The notes beneath the pieces were generated by a model. It worked only from the letters and a program-made list of their open reading frames with translations, was not told where the DNA came from and searched no databases. Source: Candidatus Omnitrophota bacterium (lineage in GTDB: Bacteria > Omnitrophota > Gorgyraeia > JAHJTE01). Taken from it: 52,808 bases of DNA. Of this stretch, positions 1 through 7,931 are shown piece by piece. Made by a program: the position numbers and the translations under genes. The stretch's first letter is position 1, and each line of letters starts with the position of its first letter. The DNA lies in assembly GCA_020058285.1 (NCBI GenBank), contig JAGVEL010000039.1:1-52808 (forward strand). Direction: 5' to 3'.

Positions 1-356
1 ATGAGCTTTACCAGAATATTAAAAATAAATCGTCTGTTTTAAGAATCTATCCGGATTTTACTTTGAGTCAATTTAGTGCGCTTTTAGCCAGATGTAAATT
101 ACTATTAACTAACGACGGTGGGCCGTTACATATGGCAGTAGCCTTAGGGATTAAAACTGTTTCAATATTTGGTCCGGTAAGTGAAATTGTTTACGGTCCA
201 TACCCCGCCTCTAGAAACCATATTGTAATTAAGGCGGATGTTGATTGTCGGCCGTGTTATCAGAATTTTAAGATGACGAATTGCGAGCAAGATAAACAGT
301 GCTTAAAATCCATTACTAGCGAAGAAGTGTTTGAGGTCGTGAGGAGGTTGTTGTGA
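1..356 (+). CDS. Glycosyltransferase family 9 (heptosyltransferase-like), C-terminal part
   Basis: The reading frame is open from the left edge (codons start at base 3), so the gene begins outside the window and only about 117 C-terminal residues are visible. The segment TNDGGPLHMAVALGIKTVSIFGP is the typical sugar-nucleotide-binding end of GT9 enzymes such as WaaF/WaaC/RfaF, which add ADP-heptose to the LPS core. The following Cys-rich stretch (DCRPCYQ, NCEQDKQC) is common in this family. The stop overlaps the GTG start of the next gene (GTGA), so the two are probably co-transcribed with the sugar genes that follow. The exact acceptor cannot be told from this part. A TTG at 63 is not a credible start because the frame continues upstream. 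Confidence 0.85.
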   Translation, partial: ELYQNIKNKSSVLRIYPDFTLSQFSALLARCKLLLTNDGGPLHMAVALGIKTVSIFGPVSEIVYGPYPASRNHIVIKADVDCRPCYQNFKMTNCEQDKQCLKSITSEEVFEVVRRLL

Positions 357-1477
357 AAGTCCCATTTGCAGATTTGAATATCCAGCACCAGCAAATAACA
401 AAAGAAATCAATCAGGCAACGAATAATGTAATTCAAAAAGGCGATTTCATTTTAGGTGAGGATGTAGATTTATTTGAAAAAGAGTTTGCACAATTTTGCA
501 ATAGTCGTTACGCGCTCGGAGTCAGCTCTGGGACGGCGGCATTATTTTTGGCAGTTCTTAGCCTGGGAATAGGTGAAGGTGACGAAGTAATTGTCCCCGC
601 CTTTACCTATATTGCAACTGCCCTGGCAGTATCTTACTCTAAAGCAAAACCAGTATTCGTAGATATTGAAGAAGATACTTATAATATTAACGTTAAGCAA
701 CTTGAAAAAGCTATCACTAAATCTACCAGGGCGATTATTCCTGTTCATTTATATGGTCAGCCGGCAAATATGCCGGAAATTTTAAAGTTAGCTAAAAAAT
801 ATAATTTGAAAGTTATTGAAGATGCTGCGCAGGCTCACGGTGCAGAAATTCAAATTCCAGAAAAAAACCAAAATGTTTGGCACCGAGTAGGTTGTTTGGG
901 AGATATTGGATGTTTTAGTTTTTATCCATCTAAAAATTTAGGAGCACTTGGTGACGGGGGGTTGATTTCAACTAGCAACGAGGATGTCTATAAAAAACTG
1001 CTGATGCTTAGAGATTATGGCCGAGTATCCAAATATGAACATGCAATAATCGGTTACAATTCTCGCTTGGATACAATGCAGGCAGCGATATTGAGGATTA
1101 AACTAAAGACATTGGATGCTTATAATCAAATGCGTCAAGAGGCTGCCAAGGTTTATAATAATCTTTTAAATAATTTGGATGGTGTGGTTATCCCTTATAG
1201 TTTGTCTTCGGTTAGGCACGTTTACCATGTGTATGCTGTTCAGGTTGTTAACAGAGATAAAGTGCTCCAGCGCCTTAGAGAAAACGACATCGGGGCGATT
1301 ATACATTATCCGACCCCGCTACATTTACAGAAAGCATATGAAAATTTAAATTATAAGAATGGAGATTTTCCTGTTGCTGAAAAAGTAGCGAAGCGCATTC
1401 TATCTTTGCCCATGTTTCCTTTTATAAGCAAGGAGCAAATAGAATATGTCGTATCAGTAATTAAAAAAGCTATTTAA
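353..1477 (+). CDS. DegT/DnrJ/EryC1/StrS family sugar aminotransferase
   Basis: This is a 374-residue PLP-dependent enzyme of the family that transfers an amino group to keto-sugar nucleotides for surface polysaccharides. The family start PFADLNIQ, the SSGTAAL phosphate-binding segment (about residues 58-64), PVHLYGQ (130-136), EDAAQAHGA (157-165) and the PLP lysine K194 in SFYPSKNLGALGDGG are all present, and the length is normal. Translation starts at GTG 353, with GAGGAGG at 341-347 as ribosome-binding site and a 4-base overlap with the preceding GT9 gene. The substrate cannot be read from the sequence. The context with GT2, a sugar epimerase and a GmhB-like phosphatase supports a lipopolysaccharide or O-chain role. 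Confidence 0.92.
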   Translation: MKVPFADLNIQHQQITKEINQATNNVIQKGDFILGEDVDLFEKEFAQFCNSRYALGVSSGTAALFLAVLSLGIGEGDEVIVPAFTYIATALAVSYSKAKPVFVDIEEDTYNINVKQLEKAITKSTRAIIPVHLYGQPANMPEILKLAKKYNLKVIEDAAQAHGAEIQIPEKNQNVWHRVGCLGDIGCFSFYPSKNLGALGDGGLISTSNEDVYKKLLMLRDYGRVSKYEHAIIGYNSRLDTMQAAILRIKLKTLDAYNQMRQEAAKVYNNLLNNLDGVVIPYSLSSVRHVYHVYAVQVVNRDKVLQRLRENDIGAIIHYPTPLHLQKAYENLNYKNGDFPVAEKVAKRILSLPMFPFISKEQIEYVVSVIKKAI

Positions 1478-1494
1478 AATCTAAGATTTTTAAA

Positions 1495-2265
1495 ATGCAG
1501 ACACTAAAATTATCCGTAGTCGTCTTGACCAAGAACGAACAAGACAATATCAGCCAGTGCCTTTCTTCTGTTGCTGGCTGGGCTGATGAAATAATTGTTG
1601 TTGATGACGAAAGTTGCGATAAAACAGTTGAGATTGCTAAACAATTTACCAGTAAAGTCTTTTTAAAAAAAATGGATGTAGAGGGAACTCATCGGAATTG
1701 GTCTTACAAGTTAGCTGTTAATGATTGGGTACTAAGCCTGGATGCGGATGAGACGGTTAGTGATCAGCTAAAAAAAGAGATTATAGATAGGTTAAGCACA
1801 AATACAGAATTTGTTGCTTTCTCAATTCCCTTAAGAAATTATATTGGGAATTACTGGGTCAGATATAGTGGCTGGTATCCAGCTGCAAAGGTCCGGCTGT
1901 TTAAGAAGGAAAATTTCTCTTACGAAGAAGTAAAAGTGCACCCGCGTGTATTTATTAAAGGCAAATGCGGGCATTTAACCAAGGATATTATTCATAAAGG
2001 TTATCCGGACATTGCTCATTTTTTATCCAGCCTTAACCGCCAAACAACATTAGAAGCAGAAAAATGGTTTAATCAAAATAAGCCTATGAGACTAGGTAGA
2101 TTTATTTGGCGCAGCCTAGACAGATTTTTCCGTTCATATATAGGTAAGAAAGGGTATAAAGACGGATTTTTTGGGTTTGTCGTAGCCTTTTTTGCCTCGC
2201 TTTACCAGATTTTAAGCTATTTAAAATACAGAGAGATTATACATAAGAGAGGGCCAGAAAGATGA
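1495..2265 (+). CDS. Glycosyltransferase family 2 (WaaE/KdtX-like)
   Basis: This 256-residue GT-A enzyme has LSVVVLTKNEQDNI at the N-terminus, VVDDES at about residues 36-41 and the metal-binding LDADE at about 81-85. The sequence after it (RNYIGNYWVRYSGWYPAAKVRLFKK, in pieces) is characteristic of the WaaE/KdtX branch, which decorates the LPS inner core with glucose. That specificity is inferred from family resemblance. The C-terminal third is basic and hydrophobic, consistent with membrane association. It overlaps the next gene by 4 bases (ATGA), so the two are translationally coupled. No good Shine-Dalgarno is visible ahead of ATG 1495. Confidence 0.88.
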   Translation: MQTLKLSVVVLTKNEQDNISQCLSSVAGWADEIIVVDDESCDKTVEIAKQFTSKVFLKKMDVEGTHRNWSYKLAVNDWVLSLDADETVSDQLKKEIIDRLSTNTEFVAFSIPLRNYIGNYWVRYSGWYPAAKVRLFKKENFSYEEVKVHPRVFIKGKCGHLTKDIIHKGYPDIAHFLSSLNRQTTLEAEKWFNQNKPMRLGRFIWRSLDRFFRSYIGKKGYKDGFFGFVVAFFASLYQILSYLKYREIIHKRGPER

Positions 2266-3299
2266 AAATGTTGATTACTGGCGGTGCAGGTTTAGTCGGT
2301 TCGCATGCAGCAGAGTATTTTGCCAACAAAGGCAATAAAGTAATTGTCCTGGATAATCTTATGCGCTCCAAGATTTTCGGGTATGATAAGGATTCTGTTG
2401 AATATAATTGGAAATATTTAGGTAAACTAAAGAACATTGAGTGCATTAAAGGCGATGTGCGCAATGAGTCTGATGTAAAAAAAGCTTTAGGCGGGGGGGT
2501 TGATGTTGTAATCCATACAGCCGGCCAGCCCGGGGTATTAGCTTCTGTTAATAATCCAACTGAAGATTTTAGTATAAATGCCTTTGGTACTTTTAACGTC
2601 CTAGAGTGTGTGCGCAAAATATGTAAAAGTGCGGTATTTATTTACTGTTCAACTAATAAAGTCTACGGAGAGAATGTTGATAAATTAGCTTTAGATGAAA
2701 TAGGCACGCGCTATTGTTTTAAGGATGTGAAAGGCGTCAATGAGCAGATGCTTACTGATTTGACTGCGCATACTCCTTATGGTGTATCAAAGCTTGCCGG
2801 TGATATATATACTCAAGAATATGCTCAAATCTACGGCATGCGCACAGCGGTTTTTCGCATGAGTTGTATTTACGGAACAAGGCAGTTTGGTTTTGAGGAC
2901 CAGGGTTGGCTTGCCTGGTTTGTCATTGCTTCTATCTTTGATAAGCCAATAACCATTTACGGCAACGGTAAGCAGGTGCGCGACGTGTTATATGTGGATG
3001 ATTTAATCTGCGCTTATGAAGCATTTATAAACAGTAAGCTAAACAGCGGCCTTTATAACATAGGCGGAGGCCCGGATAAGACTATTTCTCTTTTAGAATT
3101 TGTTGAGCAGTTAAGATTAATTATAGGTAGTCACCCGAAAATTAATTATGGCGAATGGCGGCCGAGCGATCAAAAAGTTTATATATCTGATATTACAAAA
3201 ATTAAAAAGGAATTAAGTTGGCAGCCCAAGGTCGGCGTAAAGGAAGGTATAACTAGATTAGTAGACTGGGTAAGGGCCAATAGGCAATTCTTTTCCTAA
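2262..3299 (+). CDS. NAD-dependent sugar epimerase, CDP-paratose/tyvelose 2-epimerase-like
   Basis: This is a 345-residue extended short-chain dehydrogenase with the Rossmann motif GGAGLVGSH at residues 6-14, an HTAGQPGVLAS segment, a catalytic STNKVYG serine/threonine site and the YGVSK Tyr-Lys pair. The pattern STNKVYG, then H-TPYGVSK, then FRMSCIYGTRQFG and DQGWLAWFV matches CDP-paratose 2-epimerase (RfbE/TyvE) better than GalE. It acts on a nucleotide sugar in the cytosol. The neighbours are surface polysaccharide genes. Assigning CDP-tyvelose specifically is inference: the rest of the dideoxyhexose pathway is not in the window. Confidence 0.82.
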   Translation: MKMLITGGAGLVGSHAAEYFANKGNKVIVLDNLMRSKIFGYDKDSVEYNWKYLGKLKNIECIKGDVRNESDVKKALGGGVDVVIHTAGQPGVLASVNNPTEDFSINAFGTFNVLECVRKICKSAVFIYCSTNKVYGENVDKLALDEIGTRYCFKDVKGVNEQMLTDLTAHTPYGVSKLAGDIYTQEYAQIYGMRTAVFRMSCIYGTRQFGFEDQGWLAWFVIASIFDKPITIYGNGKQVRDVLYVDDLICAYEAFINSKLNSGLYNIGGGPDKTISLLEFVEQLRLIIGSHPKINYGEWRPSDQKVYISDITKIKKELSWQPKVGVKEGITRLVDWVRANRQFFS

Positions 3300-3310
3300 A
3301 GAGTCAACTC

Positions 3311-3880
3311 ATGGTTAAGCCATCCAAAAAAAAAGTAATATTCCTGGATCGAGATGGAGTAATAAATAAATTTCCCGGCAGGTATAAATATGTTACAAGC
3401 CTAAAAGCGTTTAAGTTAATACCCAGCTCGTTAGTTGCTATAAAGAAGTTAACCGAAGCCGGGTTTGTTATTTTTATTATTTCAAACCAAGCAGGAGTTG
3501 CGAAGAAATTATATTCAAAGGCTACCCTTGATAACATAACGCGTAAGATGCTTATTAATATTAATAAAACCGGGGGAAGGATAAAAAAAGTTTTATACTG
3601 CACACATCTAAAAGAGGAGAATTGCTCGTGCCGTAAACCAAAAACAGGGCTTATTGAAAAAGCTTTTAATAGTTTTCAGGCTCGGATTGACCGTAGAAAT
3701 TCTTATTTAATCGGTGATGATGTTGACCATGATATAAAGTTGGGCAAAATTGTAAAACTTAGAACCGTTTTGGTCCTAAGTGGCCGAGAAAAGTTAAACG
3801 AACGAGAAAGTTGGAACCAACAGCCTGATTATATATTTAAAAATTTACTTCAAGCAGCGGATTTTATAATCAGCTCTTAA
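3311..3880 (+). CDS. gmhB: HAD phosphatase, D,D-heptose 1,7-bisphosphate phosphatase-like (GmhB)
   Basis: This is a 189-residue HAD protein with motif I DRDGVIN (nucleophile and acid Asp), motif II SNQAG, a lysine in CRKPKTG and motif IV GDDVDHD. A C-x-H-x5-C-x-C arrangement (YCTHLKEENCSC) matches the zinc site that marks GmhB-type enzymes, which remove the 7-phosphate during ADP-heptose synthesis. The window also starts with a heptosyltransferase-like gene, which fits. A histidinol-phosphate phosphatase role (HisB N-terminal type) is a real alternative, because the his operon downstream has no phosphatase. There is an 11-base gap after the epimerase and a 1-base gap before the next gene. Confidence 0.78.
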   Translation: MVKPSKKKVIFLDRDGVINKFPGRYKYVTSLKAFKLIPSSLVAIKKLTEAGFVIFIISNQAGVAKKLYSKATLDNITRKMLININKTGGRIKKVLYCTHLKEENCSCRKPKTGLIEKAFNSFQARIDRRNSYLIGDDVDHDIKLGKIVKLRTVLVLSGREKLNERESWNQQPDYIFKNLLQAADFIISS

Positions 3881-3881
3881 C

Positions 3882-4982
3882 ATGAAAGTTTTAATTGTTT
3901 ACGCTTCTGCTGGAGCAGGCCATCGCCGGGCAGCAGAGGCAATATATGAAAATTTGGATGATTCCTTAAGACAACATACCCGCCTCGTAGATATCCTAGA
4001 TTTTACGCCTCCTCTTTTTAAATTTATCTACGCCCGAGGTTACCGATTTTTATTTTCTCACCTTGCTTTTATCTGGTCTTTTTTTTATTGGCTTACCTCA
4101 TTAAAATTCCTTTTTCCTCTGTTTAACTCCTTGGAGGGGTTGATAAATTTATGCTGTGCTCATCGCTTTTCCAGGTTTATTGCAAATGAGAGTCCTGCAG
4201 TAATTCTGTCTACACATTTTATGCCTAATGAAATTTTGTCCCGCCTAAAAAGAAACGGGCTAATTTCTTCATATATAATTTCAGTGATTACTGACTATGC
4301 AATTCACCCCTTTTGGATATCAACGGGAGTGGATAGGTATATTGTTGCGCTTGATTTTCTAAAACCGGTTTTAGTTAAAAAAGGCGTAAATGAAAACAAG
4401 ATTGATGCATTTGGCATTCCTGTAGCCAAATATTTTTATGATTTAAAGCCGCGCGAGCAGGCAGCTAAGGAAATCGGCGTAAACGCGAATAAATTTAGCG
4501 TTCTGTTAGTTACTGGAGAAATAGGGTTTAATATCTTGGGCCAGATTACCGAAGACTTGAAACGAGATGTCCAAACATTTGTTATCTGCGGCAGAAATAA
4601 AAGAATGTTTGAAAAACTTAAGCGCCTTAATAGCGAGAATATTTTTGCCTTTTCCTTGGTGCAAAACATGTATGATTTTTTGGCCTGTAGCGATATTATT
4701 ATTACCAAGGCTGGCGGTTTGACTATTTCAGAATCTTTAGTTGCAAATGTGCCGATGTGTTTTATCTGTAAGATAAGCGGCCAGGAAGAAGAAAATATAA
4801 AGGTATTCACTAAACTCGGCTGTGCAATATACGATAAACAAGTCCAAAAAATTGTTGACTGGGTATTAGAAACTAAGAATAATCCGGATAAAATTTTATT
4901 AATTAAAAAGAATATCGAGATGATAGCAAAGCCCAATGCAGCCAAGGATATAATCGCACTTATTAAAACTTATGTCAGATAA
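3882..4982 (+). CDS. MGDG synthase/UgtP-like glycosyltransferase (GT28 family)
   Basis: This 366-residue protein begins VLIVYASAGAGHRRAAEAI, the MGDG-synthase N-terminal motif that binds the lipid acceptor side in plant MGDG synthases and Bacillus UgtP. A long hydrophobic stretch (about residues 47-85) suggests peripheral membrane binding. The C-terminal half has ITKAGGLTISESLV, the donor-binding loop of GT-B enzymes in the MurG/GT28 group. It would transfer a hexose to diacylglycerol or another lipid. The acceptor and donor are not determinable here. It overlaps priA by 11 bases, so the polysaccharide genes and priA-fmt are probably read through together. Confidence 0.83.
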   Translation: MKVLIVYASAGAGHRRAAEAIYENLDDSLRQHTRLVDILDFTPPLFKFIYARGYRFLFSHLAFIWSFFYWLTSLKFLFPLFNSLEGLINLCCAHRFSRFIANESPAVILSTHFMPNEILSRLKRNGLISSYIISVITDYAIHPFWISTGVDRYIVALDFLKPVLVKKGVNENKIDAFGIPVAKYFYDLKPREQAAKEIGVNANKFSVLLVTGEIGFNILGQITEDLKRDVQTFVICGRNKRMFEKLKRLNSENIFAFSLVQNMYDFLACSDIIITKAGGLTISESLVANVPMCFICKISGQEEENIKVFTKLGCAIYDKQVQKIVDWVLETKNNPDKILLIKKNIEMIAKPNAAKDIIALIKTYVR

Positions 4983-6867
4983 AATAGCTCAGATTGCCTT
5001 AGGGTTACCAATACCCAACTTTTTTGATTATTCTGTTCCAGGGATAATGCGCGCAAACATCGATATAGGCTGTCGTGTAAGGATAAGTTTTAATAGGCGC
5101 AGTATGGTTGGCTATGTTGTTAATTTTTCAGCAAAATCAAAATTTTCTCCCAAAGGCACCAATAAACTTAAACCCATACTTAAGCTTATTGATTCAAAGC
5201 CAATAATTTCTAAGGATACAATTGTTTTTCTTTCTAGTTTAGCAAATTATTATTGTGCTTCGCTTGGCGAGATGATTGAGGCAGCTTTGCCTGCGTTGTT
5301 ACGCGAAGGAAACCTTCCTTGCGCTTTAGAGCAAAGGGATGGTAGTTCTAAAGTAGAGCATCAGAGCGACGATGAGATATTTTTGCCCTATGTTTTTCGC
5401 GTTACAGATGAGTCAAAAAAGATTGAATTTTTTAAACAAAAAATCCGCCAAACACTGGAGAAAAAAAGACAGGTTATTTTACTTGTACCCGACACTAGTC
5501 TTGTAGAGTTTTGGCATGAGCGCCTGAAAGAAGAATTTAAAGATTCTCTAATTGTAACTATGCACAGCCGGCTTACTAAAAACCAAGCTTGCTTTAGTTG
5601 GTGCACTATAAAGTTTAAACATCCGGACATTGTTATTGGTTCAAGGTCAGCTATTTTTTCACCAATAGATAATATTGGCTTAATTATCCTGGACAGCGAA
5701 GATAATTTTGTTTATAAGCAGGAAACCCGCCCCTTTTACAATGCCCGCGATGTGGCAATAATGCTTGCCAAGTTGAAAAAATCCACTCTAATTCTATCCA
5801 GCGTTTCGCCAAGCCTTGAGGTTTTTTCTGAAACATTAAAAAACAATTTTAAAATTGTTTCTGAAGATTTACAATCAGTTGATTCACCAATAGTTAAAAT
5901 TATTGATTTAAAACGCCAGCTTAAGTTTAAAAAGGCTAATATTATTTCCCTGGCGCTTTTAGAGCGCCTGCGCCTGCATTTAGAACAAAAGAAAAAAGTC
6001 CTATTATTTTTGAACCGTAAAGGCTTTGCCACTTATGCGCGTTGCCGTCATTGCGCGTATCAGTTAAAGTGCGAACGTTGCAGTTCCAACCTAATTTATT
6101 ATTATCAGCAAAAAATTTTCAGCTGCCCGCATTGCAATTTTAAGCTTACTAATATTGACAAATGCCCGAAATGCGCCCTTGACCTGATTAATTTTGGGGG
6201 CGTTGGCGTTGAACGCTTGGAGAGCGAGGCACATAGGTTATTTCCTGGTTCAAAGATTACCCGGCTTGATTCACTCAATAATCCAAATGATATTGCTTCT
6301 TCAGATATCATTATCAGTACGCAATTAGGTTTAAAAGGCTTGATCAATCAGAGAATAGACTTATGCGCTATTGTTTCAATAGATAGCATCCTTAATTTAG
6401 CCCAGCTGCGGTCTTGCGAAGAGTCATTTCGCATTCTTATGTCCCTGCACAGGTTAGTCAAAGAGGAGCTGATTATCCAAACATACCATCCTGAGCACAG
6501 GGTATTCCAAAATATAATAAATGCAGATTATGTTTCTTTTGCAAAACAAGAGCTCAAAGACAGGCGTATTTTAAAATTACCTCCCTATAAACACTTAATC
6601 TCGATAAATTTAAGAAGCCCTATTCAGGAGAAATTGGCGACTTGTGCCCAGGCGCTATTTTTAATTTTGGCCAAAGAAGTTAAAAAAATAGGAGATGAAA
6701 TTTTTCAGCCGGTTCAGGATGTACCCTATAAATTGCGCTCAAAATTTCGCTTGTTTATTTTGATAAAGACAGTTAAAGTAGAAGAGACAAATAAGTTAAT
6801 AATCAAGACTTTATCTAAATTGAGATCTAAACAGTCTGTAATCCTAAGTGTAAACGTTGACCCGTAA
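4972..6867 (+). CDS. priA: Primosomal protein N' (PriA), ATPase motifs lost
   Basis: This 631-residue protein is recognisable as PriA by its N-terminal DNA 3'-end-binding domain (FDYSVP... GCRVRISF... VGYVV), eight zinc-ligand cysteines as four CxxC pairs (CRHC, CERC, CPHC, CPKC), FLNRKGFA and the C-terminal domain. The helicase motifs are broken. Where PriA has GVTGSGKT, residues 143-150 read RVTDESKK. DEEH is DSED (241-244). SATPS is SVSPS (277-281). The GRAGR arginine-finger region is replaced by a short stretch reading LHRLVKEE. The segment before Walker A is also shortened. Mycobacterial PriA is likewise annotated as lacking helicase motifs. I infer a structural, non-ATPase replication-restart loader. 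The start ATG overlaps the upstream gene. Confidence 0.88.
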   Translation: MSDKIAQIALGLPIPNFFDYSVPGIMRANIDIGCRVRISFNRRSMVGYVVNFSAKSKFSPKGTNKLKPILKLIDSKPIISKDTIVFLSSLANYYCASLGEMIEAALPALLREGNLPCALEQRDGSSKVEHQSDDEIFLPYVFRVTDESKKIEFFKQKIRQTLEKKRQVILLVPDTSLVEFWHERLKEEFKDSLIVTMHSRLTKNQACFSWCTIKFKHPDIVIGSRSAIFSPIDNIGLIILDSEDNFVYKQETRPFYNARDVAIMLAKLKKSTLILSSVSPSLEVFSETLKNNFKIVSEDLQSVDSPIVKIIDLKRQLKFKKANIISLALLERLRLHLEQKKKVLLFLNRKGFATYARCRHCAYQLKCERCSSNLIYYYQQKIFSCPHCNFKLTNIDKCPKCALDLINFGGVGVERLESEAHRLFPGSKITRLDSLNNPNDIASSDIIISTQLGLKGLINQRIDLCAIVSIDSILNLAQLRSCEESFRILMSLHRLVKEELIIQTYHPEHRVFQNIINADYVSFAKQELKDRRILKLPPYKHLISINLRSPIQEKLATCAQALFLILAKEVKKIGDEIFQPVQDVPYKLRSKFRLFILIKTVKVEETNKLIIKTLSKLRSKQSVILSVNVDP

Positions 6868-7814
6868 TGGATAGAGATTTGCGAATTATATTTTTTGGAA
6901 GCCCAGGTTTTGCTGCAAGAGTCTTAAGAACTCTGATCGAAGCAAAATACCCCATACTTTGCGTTGTTACTCAAGCAGATAGACCATCCGGTCGGCACTT
7001 AAAGCTTCACGAAACTGAAGTTAAGACGTTAGCTAAACAGAATGCTTTGGAAGTGCTCTGTCCCCAAAATTTATCTAACGATAATTTTTTAGATAAGATT
7101 TCGAAATTAAGTCCAGATTTATTTGTTGTTGTTTCTTACGGCTTGATGCTGCCAAAGACTATTCTCAAAATCCCGAAACTTTTTGCCTTAAATATTCATG
7201 CTTCACTTTTACCTGAATATCGCGGCGCAGCGCCAATTCATTGGCAGATCATAAACGGAGAAACTACATCCGGAATAAGTTTAATCCGGATGAATGAATC
7301 AATGGATCAAGGCGATATTATTAGCCAGGCGAGCATACCAATAGAACCGAGCGAAACAGCGTTATCTTTAGAAAATAAGCTTTCAAAACTTGCTTGCAGT
7401 CAAATCCTAAAGACGCTTAAAATTATTGAATCCGAAAAGGTTAGTTTTACTAAGCAAGAAAATTCTAAAGCAAGTTTTGCCCCTAAGTTACGAAAAGTAG
7501 ATGGCCTGATTGATTGGAGTTGTGAGGCGAGCGTAATTAATAATCAGATAAGGGGATGTATTTCCTGGCCAGTTGCCTTTACATTTTTCCGGCAAAAAAG
7601 AGTTAAAATCTTTTCTGCTCAGGTTGTAAGTGAATTCCAAGAATTTGATAAGCCGGGAGAGATTATAAGTTTGGTAGATAAATATATTATTGTCGCCACA
7701 GGAAAACTTGGCCTTAAGATTACCGAGCTACAGATGGAAAATTCTAAGCGAGTTTCCAGTGCGGAATTTATTTCCGGCACAAGGATAAAAGTCGGCGAAA
7801 TTTTTGGCAGATAA
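6867..7814 (+). CDS. fmt: Methionyl-tRNA formyltransferase
   Basis: This 315-residue enzyme formylates initiator Met-tRNA using 10-formyl-tetrahydrofolate. It has IIFFGSPGFAARVL at the N-terminus, the catalytic NIHASLLPEYRGAAPIHW (Asn and His of the formyl-transfer site), the MDQGDI aspartate and the C-terminal OB-like domain (KVDGLIDW... IRGCISWPVAF). Length is normal. The ATG shares one base with the priA stop. priA-fmt linkage is common in bacteria, often with def between them; def is absent here. It is the last gene before a strong promoter. Confidence 0.96.
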   Translation: MDRDLRIIFFGSPGFAARVLRTLIEAKYPILCVVTQADRPSGRHLKLHETEVKTLAKQNALEVLCPQNLSNDNFLDKISKLSPDLFVVVSYGLMLPKTILKIPKLFALNIHASLLPEYRGAAPIHWQIINGETTSGISLIRMNESMDQGDIISQASIPIEPSETALSLENKLSKLACSQILKTLKIIESEKVSFTKQENSKASFAPKLRKVDGLIDWSCEASVINNQIRGCISWPVAFTFFRQKRVKIFSAQVVSEFQEFDKPGEIISLVDKYIIVATGKLGLKITELQMENSKRVSSAEFISGTRIKVGEIFGR

Positions 7815-7819
7815 TTAAC

Positions 7820-7848
7820 TTGAAAAACTTTGTTTAATAATATATAAT
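7820..7848 (+). promoter_or_regulatory. Sigma70-type promoter ahead of the galT pair
   Basis: TTGAAA at 7820-7825 and TATAAT at 7843-7848 are separated by exactly 17 bases, in a 117-base gap between fmt and the first galT. The remaining 83 bases to the start codon contain short inverted repeats (CTCAC/GTGAG and CCTAAC/GTTAGG) but no strong terminator. No clear Shine-Dalgarno precedes ATG 7932. Confidence 0.75.
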
Positions 7849-7931
7849 AATAAGATATAAACCTCACCTAATTTAATTCCTCCCTAACATATAAAGTGAG
7901 AGCAAGTTAGGATAATATTAAGAGTTAATTT

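Noticed and set aside
2237-2617. Open frame on the - strand opposite the epimerase
   Set aside because: It is a shadow of a well-supported + strand gene, with no recognisable domain.
3311-3880. Histidinol-phosphatase as first choice for the HAD gene
   Set aside because: The family overlaps, but distance from the his operon and the sugar-gene context favour GmhB; it is kept only as an alternative.
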